DNA of 37,873 nt. Source: Streptomyces hilarionis. GTDB lineage: Bacteria > Actinomycetota > Actinomycetes > Streptomycetales > Streptomycetaceae. A program made the position numbers and the translations under genes. Below the pieces are notes generated by a model. It saw only the letters and a program-made list of their open reading frames with translations. It did not search any database and had not been told where the DNA came from. Numbering within the stretch: position 1 is the first letter of the stretch; the number at the start of each line of letters is the position of its first letter. The DNA lies in contig NZ_JAHHIT010000092.1 of assembly GCF_024539675.1 (NCBI RefSeq), forward strand, positions 1 through 37,873, read 5' to 3'. Shown piece by piece: positions 1 to 6,568 of this stretch.

Positions 1-33
1 CGACCCACCCGACCGGTCCGGTCGGGTGGGTCG
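1..33. terminator. Perfect inverted repeat, likely bidirectional terminator
   Basis: Two 16-nt arms (CGACCCACCCGACCGG and its exact complement) flank a single T, so the RNA would form a very stable hairpin of about 14-15 bp. It lies just past the stop codon of the minus-strand Ada-like gene at 49. There is no U tract, which is usual for Streptomyces terminators. It begins at the first base of the window, so the stem may extend further. Confidence 0.75.
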
Positions 34-48
34 GCCGGGTCAGGTCGG

Positions 49-1434
49 TCATCGTTCCTCCGCGGCGCGCAGATGGTGCAGGGCGTAGGTGCGCCAGGGG
101 CGCCAGGTGTCGGGGACGTCCGCGCCGGGCGGCGCGACGTCGGGGTCGCCGAGGGACCGGGCGCGGATCGCCGCGACCGTCCGCTCGTCCAGGCCGGGCA
201 GCGCCAGCAGCGCGGCCTGGGCGTCGTCCCGGTCGGCGCCCGGGTCCAGCCGTACGGCGCCGTCGGCGAGGGCGGCGGCCAGGGCGCCCAGCGGGCCGTC
301 GGGCTCGGACTGCGCCAGCACGGCCGGCTCGGGGAAGAGATGGGTGAGGGTCCCGCACGGGGCGTCCAGGGCCTTGCCGTAGGCGCGCACGAGCCGCTCC
401 GCCCGGGCCCGCCCGACGAGCGCCCGCACCGCGTGTTCCTCCGGGTCGGCCGCCCCCGGCGCGCGCAGCCCGGGACGGGCGTCGACGAGCGGTGCGAGCC
501 GCGGATCGGCGCCGAGCCGCTCGTCGACGGCGTACGGGTCGGCGTCGAGGTCGAAGAGCCGCCGCAGGCGCTGGACCGCGGTGGTGAGGTCGCGGGGGTC
601 GGTGAGGTGCAGCCGGGCGTCGAGCCAGCCGCCGGGATGGACCGCGCAGGCGCGGTCCTGGTTGCCCGCCCGCTCGTCGACCGCGACGATCCCGGTGCCG
701 TACGGCAGCCGCAGCGTACGGCGGTAGGTGCGCCGGCCCGGCGGCCCGCTCACCTCCTCCACCCCGGCCACGGCCTCGCGTTGCAGCAGGTCGAACACGG
801 TCTGTGCGTGGTAGGGGCCCCGGTGCGCGAGGCGCAGCGGGATGCCGGCGGCGGGCGTGGCGGTACGGCGCTGCGCGCGGACGGCGGCCCGCAGCCCGCT
901 CGGGGTCGTCGCGTACACGGCGCGGACGGTGTCGTTGAACTGGCGCACGCTGGCGAAGCCGGACGCGAAGGCGATCTCGGTGACCGGCAGTCCGGTCGTC
1001 TGCAACAGCACCCGCGCGGTGTGCGCGCGCTGTGCCCTGGCGAGCGCGACCGGTCCCGCGCCGAGCTCGGCGGTGAGCTGCCGCTGCACCTGACGGGCGC
1101 TGTAGCCGAGCCGGTCGGCGAGTCCGGCGACCCCTTCCCGGTCGACGATCCCGTCGCCGATCAGACGCATGGCCCGGCCGACGACGTCGGCGCGCGCGTT
1201 CCAGTCCGCCGACCCGGGCACGGCGTCGGGACGGCACCGCCGGCAGGCCCGGAACCCCGCGCCCTGCGCGGCGGCGGCCGTCGCGAAGAACCGCACGTTG
1301 TGCCGTTTCGGCGTCACGGCCGGGCAGCTCGGCCGGCAGTAGATGCCGGTGGTCGCGACGGCGAAGAAGAACGCGCCGTCGAACCGGGCGTCCCGGCTGC
1401 GGACCGCTTCGTAGCGGGTGTCCTGGTCCGTCAT
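49..1434 (-). CDS. Ada/AlkA-type DNA alkylation-response protein with a degenerate glycosylase domain
   Basis: 461 aa. Domains in order: an Ada-type zinc domain (about 1-75) with the four cysteines C33-x3-C37 and C64-x2-C67 in YCRPSC and ACRRC contexts; an AraC-type helix-turn-helix region (about 80-185); an AlkA N-terminal domain (about 195-320); and a HhH-GPD glycosylase region (about 330-461). In the family the Ada cysteine accepts methyl groups from phosphotriesters and turns the protein into an activator, while the AlkA part excises alkylated bases. Here the glycosylase region is short. After VRALVG the usual QQVSVAAAR segment is missing, the helix-hairpin-helix reads LPGLDERTV instead of LPGVGPWTV, and the stretch that normally holds the catalytic Asp before WRPWR is almost absent. 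The regulatory half looks intact. It probably acts as an alkylation-responsive regulator rather than a glycosylase. Start ATG at 1434. Confidence 0.88.
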   Translation of the reverse strand: MTDQDTRYEAVRSRDARFDGAFFFAVATTGIYCRPSCPAVTPKRHNVRFFATAAAAQGAGFRACRRCRPDAVPGSADWNARADVVGRAMRLIGDGIVDREGVAGLADRLGYSARQVQRQLTAELGAGPVALARAQRAHTARVLLQTTGLPVTEIAFASGFASVRQFNDTVRAVYATTPSGLRAAVRAQRRTATPAAGIPLRLAHRGPYHAQTVFDLLQREAVAGVEEVSGPPGRRTYRRTLRLPYGTGIVAVDERAGNQDRACAVHPGGWLDARLHLTDPRDLTTAVQRLRRLFDLDADPYAVDERLGADPRLAPLVDARPGLRAPGAADPEEHAVRALVGRARAERLVRAYGKALDAPCGTLTHLFPEPAVLAQSEPDGPLGALAAALADGAVRLDPGADRDDAQAALLALPGLDERTVAAIRARSLGDPDVAPPGADVPDTWRPWRTYALHHLRAAEER

Positions 1435-1610
1435 GGGTCCAGTCTCAGCCCGCGGCGACCGCCCTGCTGGCGGAAATCGGACGTGACGTCCCCGACACCG
1501 GCCCCGCCGGCGTCACCGGCCGCACCGGTGACGCCGCGGGAGTCGTGGTCTTGGTGGACGTCGTGGACACGGTCCGCCCCGGAGCCGTCGTCCGCGCCGA
1601 GGGCCGCCCG

Positions 1611-2798
1611 TCAGCGAGGCGGTGCGGGCCGCCACGGCCCCCGGCCCCGCTTCGCCTCTCCGGCCGCGCGGCCCTCGGCCTGCCTGCGCTTCCAGCCCTG
1701 CCGGACCCCGGCGCGCATGCGCGCGTCGGACTTGGCGACGATCCACTCGTTCTCCCGGACGAGCTTGCGGTAGCTCTCCAGCCTGCGCAGCGGCAGCGCG
1801 CCGTCGTCGACGGCCGCGCGCACGGCGCACCCCGGCTCGGCGTCGTGCGCGCAGTCCTGGAACCGGCAGTCGCGGGCGAACTCCTCGATCTCCGAGAACA
1901 CCTGGCCGACGCCTCCGCCGGCGTCCCAGAGGCCGACGCCGCGCAGTCCGGGCGTGTCGATGAGGACGCCGCCGCCGGGCAGCGGAAGCAGGTTGCGGGT
2001 CGTGGTGGTGTGGCGTCCCTTGCCGTCCATGTCGCGGGTGGCCCGGACGTCCATCACGTCCTCGCCGACGAGGGCGTTGGCGAGGGTGGACTTGCCCGCA
2101 CCGGACGCGCCGAGCAGCACGCAGGTGCCCCGCCCGATCAGCTCCGCCAGTTCCCCGACGCCCTCGCCGTCCCGGGCGCAGACGGTCAGGACGGGGACGC
2201 CGGGCGCGCTGGCGACGACGTCGTCGACCAGGTAGGACAACGCGACCGGGTCGGGCACCAGGTCGGCTTTGGTGAGCACGACGACGGGCTGGGCGCCGGA
2301 CTCCCAGGCCAGGGCAAGGAAGCGCTCGACCCGGCCGAGGTCGAGTTCGACGGCCAGCGACATCGCGACGACGGCGTGGTCGACGTTCGCGGCGAGGATC
2401 TGCCCCTCCGAGCGCTTGGAGGAGGTGGAGCGCACGAAGGCGGTCCGGCGCGGGAGGAGGGTGCGCACATAGCGCGGATCGCCGCCCTCGGGGTCGACGG
2501 CGACCCAGTCCCCCGTGCAGACGACCTTCATCGGATCGCGGGGCACGACGAACTCGGTGTCCGCGCGAACGACGCCGGTCGCCGTCACGACGTCGCACAG
2601 ACCCCGGTCGACGCGCACGACACGGCCGGGCAGCAGGTTCCGCCCGGAGAGCGGGGCGAACGCGGCGTCCCAGCCCTCGTCCCAGCCGTAGGCGGCGAGA
2701 GGGTGCGCGGAAACCGGGGAAACCGGAGAAACCGGGGAGGCGGAAGAAAGCGAAGAAGACGAGGAGGGTGAGGAAAGCGGGGAAGAGGAGGAATGCAA
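1611..2798 (-). CDS. rsgA: Ribosome small subunit-dependent GTPase A (RsgA/YjeQ paralogue)
   Basis: About 395 aa from the TTG I favour. RsgA is a circularly permuted GTPase that helps late 30S assembly. Visible parts: an N-terminal OB-fold (GRVVRVDRGLCDVVT, then DWVAVDPEGG); the permuted G motifs with G4 (LTKAD) before G1 (GASGAGKST); the G2 region GRHTTTTRNL; G3 (DTPGLRG); and a C-terminal zinc module with C, C, H and C in CRFQDCAHDAEPGCAV. The TTG at 2798 has a GAAGG box 7 nt upstream, and the sequence after it (HSSSSPLSS) matches the Ser-rich start I know for this Streptomyces type. A GTG at 2981 in the same frame would add 61 residues unlike the family and would overlap the leader ORF. 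The N-terminus is low-complexity Ser plus SPV repeats, probably variable between strains. This is the type not linked to aroA, so a second rsgA is expected elsewhere. Confidence 0.9.
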   Translation of the reverse strand: MHSSSSPLSSPSSSSSLSSASPVSPVSPVSAHPLAAYGWDEGWDAAFAPLSGRNLLPGRVVRVDRGLCDVVTATGVVRADTEFVVPRDPMKVVCTGDWVAVDPEGGDPRYVRTLLPRRTAFVRSTSSKRSEGQILAANVDHAVVAMSLAVELDLGRVERFLALAWESGAQPVVVLTKADLVPDPVALSYLVDDVVASAPGVPVLTVCARDGEGVGELAELIGRGTCVLLGASGAGKSTLANALVGEDVMDVRATRDMDGKGRHTTTTRNLLPLPGGGVLIDTPGLRGVGLWDAGGGVGQVFSEIEEFARDCRFQDCAHDAEPGCAVRAAVDDGALPLRRLESYRKLVRENEWIVAKSDARMRAGVRQGWKRRQAEGRAAGEAKRGRGPWRPAPPR

Positions 2799-2839
2799 GG
2801 GAGACCCTTCACAGGGGCGGCCTCGGCAGCGCTCCGCTT

Positions 2840-2865
2840 CCGCACGGGAAGTCGTTCCCGTGCGG
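2840..2865 (-). promoter_or_regulatory. Hairpin in the rsgA leader, possible attenuator
   Basis: CCGCACGGGAA and TTCCCGTGCGG form a perfect 11-bp stem with a 4-nt loop. It lies between the stop of the small leader ORF (2900) and the rsgA ribosome binding site (2806-2810). There is no U tract. A role in attenuation or in masking translation is inference. Confidence 0.45.
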
Positions 2866-2899
2866 GAAGGAGGAAAAGGATACGGAGCGGGGAATTCGG

Positions 2900-2974
2900 T
2901 CAGCCGGAGACCGCGGTGGTGGTGTGAACGAACGTCCGGTCGCTGCGCACAGCGCCCTTGGTGGTGACAGTCAT
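2900..2974 (-). CDS. Possible 24-aa leader peptide upstream of rsgA
   Basis: ATG at 2974 opens a 24-codon ORF ending in TGA. The product starts MTVTTKGAVRSD and ends TTAVSG, with runs of Thr (VTT and HTTT). An AGGGGG box lies about 8 nt before the ATG. The ORF is in a different frame from any upstream extension of rsgA. It is followed by an 11-bp hairpin and then the rsgA start about 100 nt downstream, the usual order in a translation-dependent leader. I do not recognise it as a named peptide. It could also be a chance ORF. Confidence 0.4.
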   Translation of the reverse strand: MTVTTKGAVRSDRTFVHTTTAVSG

Positions 2975-3078
2975 CGGTCACACCCCCTGTTCCTTGCCCG
3001 CGTCACGGCGGCGGCCGGCCCGGCCCCGCTCAGGTTCCCCCAGAGTAGGGACGTCGCGGGCCGGTCGCCACTGATTTT

Positions 3079-3111
3079 CCGTCGGGCGGCCGCCGTGGGG
3101 GCGCCCGACGG
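3079..3111. repeat. 10-bp inverted repeat in the rsgA/rox intergenic region
   Basis: CCGTCGGGCG and CGCCCGACGG are separated by 13 nt. It lies between the divergent rsgA leader and rox. It could be a protein-binding site or a hairpin. No family of regulator is suggested by the sequence. Confidence 0.35.
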
Positions 3112-3150
3112 CGAGGGGCGGACGGCGGGCGGGACGGCGGCAAAAGGAAG

Positions 3151-3176
3151 GGCAAGGAGGTCACGCTCTCCTTGCC
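3151..3176. promoter_or_regulatory. 9-bp inverted repeat upstream of rox
   Basis: GGCAAGGAG and CTCCTTGCC are exact complements separated by 8 nt, 24 bp before the rifamycin-associated element. The core CAAGG/CCTTG is also present in that element, so this may be a second, weaker binding site for the same factor, or part of the promoter. No convincing -35/-10 pair was identified here. Confidence 0.4.
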
Positions 3177-3199
3177 ACTCTCAACGTATAGCGCACTGG

Positions 3200-3219
3200 G
3201 GGGCTTGCCACAAGGCCCC
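3200..3219 (+). promoter_or_regulatory. Rifamycin-associated element (RAE)
   Basis: The sequence GGGGCTTGCCACAAGGCCCC is a near-perfect inverted repeat that matches the RAE consensus as I remember it, GGGGCTTGC-NN-CAAG-N-CCCC. RAEs are described upstream of actinomycete rifamycin-response genes such as rox, rph and helR and are linked to induction by rifamycins. It ends 53 bp before the rox start codon, in the expected orientation and setting. Induction in this strain is inferred. Confidence 0.85.
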
Positions 3220-3272
3220 CTTCCGCACCGAGAATTCCCGGCCGGGGCAGGTCTCACGGAAACGGGGTGGCG

Positions 3273-4730
3273 ATGATCGACGTCGTCGTGGTCGGCGGTG
3301 GGCCGACCGGCTTGATGCTGGCGGCCGAACTGCGGCTGGCCGGGGTGCGGACGGTCGTCCTGGAGAAGCTGGCCGAGCCGAGCGGCGAGTCCCGCGGCCA
3401 GGGCCTGCACGTGCGCAGCGTCGAGATCATGGACCAACGCGGTCTGCTGGAGCGGTTCCTGGCGGTCGCCGGGACGTTCTCGGCGGGCGGCCACTTCGGG
3501 GGCATCACCAAGCCGTGGCCGCAGGGGCTGGACACGGCGCACCCCTACGGCCTCGCCGTCCCCCAGCCGGAGACCGAGCGGCTGCTCGGTGAACGGGCCA
3601 GGGAACTCGGCGCGGGCATCCGCCGCGGCCGCGAGGTCGTGGGGCTGGAACAGGACGAGGCCGGCGTGGGCGTAGAGCTGGCGGACGGCGCCCGCCTGCG
3701 CTCGCGGTATCTCGTGGGCTGCGACGGCGGTCGCAGCACGGTGCGCAGGCTGCTGGGCGTGGGCTTCCCCGGCACGCCGGCCACGGTCGAGACGCTGCTG
3801 GGCGAGATGGAGGCCACCGAGGACCCGGCGACGATCGCGGCCGTCGTCGCCGAGGTGCGCCGGACCGAGCAGCGGTTCGGGCTCTTCCCGCTCGGGGGCG
3901 GGACGTACCGCGTGGTCGTGCCCGCCGACGGGGTGCGCGAGGACCGTGCGGCCACGCCGACCCTGGAGGAGTTCCGGACCCGGCTGCGGGCCGTGGCGGC
4001 GACCGACTTCGGTGTCCGCTCCCCGCGCCGGCTCTCCCGGTTCGGCGACGCCGCCCGGCAGGCCGAGCGCTACCGGGTGGGCCGCGTGCTGCTCGCGGGC
4101 GACGCGGCGCACGTCCACCCGCCGACCGGCGGGCAGGGACTCAACCTCGGTGTGCAGGACGCGTTCAACCTCGGCTGGAAGCTGGCCGCCGAGGTGAACG
4201 GCTGGGCGCCGGCGGGGCTGTTGGACACCTATCACGAGGAGCGGCATCCGGTGGGCGCCCGTGTCCTCGCCAACACCCGGGCGCAGATCACGCTGTTGGG
4301 GAGCGACCCGGGTGCGGCGGCGCTGCGGGAGCTGCTGTCCACGCTGATGGACTTCGAGGAGGTGAACCGGTACGTGACCGGGATGATCACCGCGGTCGAC
4401 GTCCGCTACGACCTCGGCGAGGGCCACGAACTGCTCGGCCGCCGGCTGCGCGACGTGTCCCTGGGGGGCGGGCGCCGCCTCTACCCGCTGATGCACGCCG
4501 GTCGTGGTGTGCTGCTCGACCGGACCGGCCGGCTGTCGGCGCGGGGCTGGGCGGACCGGGTGGACCACGTGGTCGGTGAGGCCGGGGAACCGGACGTTCC
4601 CGCGGTCCTGTTGCGGCCGGACGGCCACGTCGTGTGGGTCGGCGAGGACCGGCGGGGGCTGACCGGCGGGCTGGAGAAGTGGTTCGGCGCGGCCGCCGCC
4701 CGCTCCGGGAGCGGACGACGGCCCGGGTGA
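3273..4730 (+). CDS. rox: Rifamycin monooxygenase (Rox-like FAD-dependent hydroxylase)
   Basis: About 485 aa. A class A flavoprotein monooxygenase that uses NADPH and O2. Rox enzymes hydroxylate the naphthyl ring of rifamycins, which linearises and inactivates the drug. Visible motifs: the FAD-binding GGGPTG at residues 8-13; the DG motif in GCDGGRSTVR near 150; and the second FAD motif GDAAHVHPPTGGQGLN from 276. The MIDVVVVGGGPTG start, GLHVRSVEIMDQRGLL and the C-terminal LLRPDGHVVWVGED block match Rox closely in my memory. I chose ATG 3273 because the family begins MIDV and a GGGG box precedes it. A GTG at 3267 would add two residues. The RAE upstream supports the substrate call. Convergent with the CBM2 gene, 55 bp between stops. 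Confidence 0.9.
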   Translation: MIDVVVVGGGPTGLMLAAELRLAGVRTVVLEKLAEPSGESRGQGLHVRSVEIMDQRGLLERFLAVAGTFSAGGHFGGITKPWPQGLDTAHPYGLAVPQPETERLLGERARELGAGIRRGREVVGLEQDEAGVGVELADGARLRSRYLVGCDGGRSTVRRLLGVGFPGTPATVETLLGEMEATEDPATIAAVVAEVRRTEQRFGLFPLGGGTYRVVVPADGVREDRAATPTLEEFRTRLRAVAATDFGVRSPRRLSRFGDAARQAERYRVGRVLLAGDAAHVHPPTGGQGLNLGVQDAFNLGWKLAAEVNGWAPAGLLDTYHEERHPVGARVLANTRAQITLLGSDPGAAALRELLSTLMDFEEVNRYVTGMITAVDVRYDLGEGHELLGRRLRDVSLGGGRRLYPLMHAGRGVLLDRTGRLSARGWADRVDHVVGEAGEPDVPAVLLRPDGHVVWVGEDRRGLTGGLEKWFGAAAARSGSGRRPG

Positions 4731-4785
4731 CGGCGACGGCTGGACGACGGCCGCCGCGCGGATCGCCGCGACGGCCGGACGTCGC

Positions 4786-6282
4786 TCAGGAGGCGGTGCA
4801 GGTCTTCCCGTTGAGGGTGAACGCGTAGGGCGCCGAGTTCTTCTTCTGCCAGGAGGCGAGGAACCCGAAGGTGAGCGTGCCGTTCGCGGAGACGGTCCGG
4901 TTGTAGTCGGCGGCGGTCGCGGTGACACGGGAGCCGCTCTGGGCGAGGCTCGCGTCCCACATCTGGTCCACCCGCTGGCCGTCGCGGAAGGACCAGGCCA
5001 CGCGCCACGAGTCGAGCGCCTGGGCGGTGGTGACGGTGACGGTGGCCTGGAATCCGTCCGGCCACTGGTTGACCAGGTCGTACCGGACCTCGCAGGCCGC
5101 CTCGGGCCGGCTCCCCCCGGCGCCCGCGGTGGCCGAGGAGGTCCCCTGGGGCTCGGGGTCGGGCTTGCTCGCGGCGCCGGAGCCGGCGCCGTCGGCCGAC
5201 GGCGTGGTGTTCGCGGACGGCGCGGGGCCGGACGAGGACGGCGCGGCGGAGGCCGCCGACGAGGACGCGGACGGCGGTGTGGAGCGCGGCCCGGCCACCG
5301 GGCTGCTGTCCGTGGGGCCGCTCCTTGCAAGGGTGTCGCCTCCGCTGTCGCCCGGCATCATCGAGACGGCGAGCGCCAGTCCGGAGACGAGGACGGCGGC
5401 GGTGAGCAGGGCGTTGCGCCGGACGCGCGCCCGGCTCGCGGCGGCTCGCGCGGCCGCGCCCTCCGGGTCCGCGGTGTCGGGGCGTGCGGGGCCGAGGCGC
5501 ACCTCGGCGGCGCGCCGGCGGCGCTCCAGGTAGGCGAGGCCGCCCCAGCCGATGACGCCCTGGGCGAGGGCCGCGGGCAGCCCGCCCCCGTGCAGCCGCA
5601 GACAGGCCGCGGCTTCCGCGCACTCCACGCAGGTGGCGAGGTGCCGGGAGAGGTCGGGCGGGGTGTCGGCGGCGGGCGAGCGGGTGACGGCGTCGAGCAG
5701 CCGGACGTAGCTGCGGCACTCCGCGTCCATCGGCGTGTCGAGATGGTTGCGGTGGCAGCGGTCGCGGAACAGGCCGCGGACCTCGTTGAGCTCCTCCACG
5801 GCCGCGGCCGGGTCCAGGCCCTGGCGGCGGACGACGGCGTGCAGCGGCAGCGCCTCGACCTCCGCCAGCCACAGCAGGGCGGCGTCCGGTTCCTGCATGT
5901 CGCGCAGACCGCGCAGGGCGATGGGGCGGCTCAGCGGCGGACCGACGTAGCGTGCGGCCTTCCCCGAGTTCAGCCACAGGCGCAGGTCGGGGTCGAGTTT
6001 GTGGCCCTGCCCCTGGGTCTCCCAGACGGCCGCCGTGGTGCGCACGGCGGTCAGCAGCAGGGGGATCCGGGGCAGCCGGGACGAACGCCGGCCGGCGCCG
6101 CGCATGATGCCGTCCTCGGCGGCGCGGGCCTCGCGTATGCCCAGCGCGAACGCTTCTCGGGCCAGCTGGTTCGCCGCGGTCGAGCCGGACGTGCACAGGT
6201 CCGCGTACGACAGGACGGCGTCCCAGCACTCGGAGAACAGCGCGGCCTCGGCGGCGTCCTTCGGGGTCGGCAGGTCGGGCAT
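4786..6282 (-). CDS. Sigma-like/anti-sigma membrane protein with an extracellular CBM2 domain
   Basis: 498 aa. Order of parts: residues 1-110 look like a degenerate sigma region 2 (YADLCTSGS..AANQLAREAF); 120-200 like a worn region 4 (ALRGLRDMQEPDAALLWLAEVE); then a zinc anti-sigma motif H214-x3-C218-x2-C221; one membrane helix at about 291-308 (ALLTAAVLVSGLALAVSMM) after a basic patch; a Ser/Pro/Ala-rich linker of about 85 residues; and a CBM2 domain at about 397-495. The CBM has the bracketing cysteines C397 and C495 and the surface aromatics W407 (NQWPDGF) and W442 (MWDAS). The third usual Trp is Tyr460. By the positive-inside rule the CBM is outside. The layout suggests a sensor that reads cell-surface polysaccharide and acts on transcription inside. 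That function is inferred, and no partner sigma gene is adjacent. An AGGAG box precedes the ATG. Confidence 0.85.
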   Translation of the reverse strand: MPDLPTPKDAAEAALFSECWDAVLSYADLCTSGSTAANQLAREAFALGIREARAAEDGIMRGAGRRSSRLPRIPLLLTAVRTTAAVWETQGQGHKLDPDLRLWLNSGKAARYVGPPLSRPIALRGLRDMQEPDAALLWLAEVEALPLHAVVRRQGLDPAAAVEELNEVRGLFRDRCHRNHLDTPMDAECRSYVRLLDAVTRSPAADTPPDLSRHLATCVECAEAAACLRLHGGGLPAALAQGVIGWGGLAYLERRRRAAEVRLGPARPDTADPEGAAARAAASRARVRRNALLTAAVLVSGLALAVSMMPGDSGGDTLARSGPTDSSPVAGPRSTPPSASSSAASAAPSSSGPAPSANTTPSADGAGSGAASKPDPEPQGTSSATAGAGGSRPEAACEVRYDLVNQWPDGFQATVTVTTAQALDSWRVAWSFRDGQRVDQMWDASLAQSGSRVTATAADYNRTVSANGTLTFGFLASWQKKNSAPYAFTLNGKTCTAS

Positions 6283-6307
6283 GGGTCTCCTGCATCCACA
6301 AGCAAGG

Positions 6308-6409
6308 TCAACTCACCATGACGGCAATGGAGTTGGGGGGAACCTCGCGGCAGGGGCAGAGCTTTTCACGTTTCCCGCACAACTGACAAGCGCCCTGTTC
6401 AGATGTCAT
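6308..6409 (-). CDS. Possible 33-aa Cys-rich small protein upstream of the CBM2 gene
   Basis: ATG at 6409 opens a 33-codon ORF. The product contains C-x2-C (CQLC) and a nearby C-x-C (LCPC) and ends NSIAVMVS. Four closely spaced cysteines with Lys/Arg between them could bind zinc. It ends 25 nt before the start of the CBM2 membrane protein, on the same strand, so both could share one transcript. The ribosome binding site is weak and the frame stays open upstream, so this may be chance. I do not recognise it. Confidence 0.35.
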   Translation of the reverse strand: MTSEQGACQLCGKREKLCPCREVPPNSIAVMVS

Positions 6410-6568
6410 GTCCGGACAGCAGGACAGGACGGCGGGAGGCGCCCGCGCCCGCCGCCCGCGCCCTGTTGTACGGACGCGGGCCGCCTGCTGCTCAACGCCT
6501 GCGCGCCTTTTTCCGGACCAGTCGCAAAACACCTGTCGCGGCGGGCCGTTCGGGGCGGTCGCGCCGGA

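Noticed and set aside
4731..4785. Terminator between rox and the CBM2 gene
   Set aside because: Only a weak 5-bp stem (CGCGG-ATCG-CCGCG) is seen, which is common by chance at this GC content.
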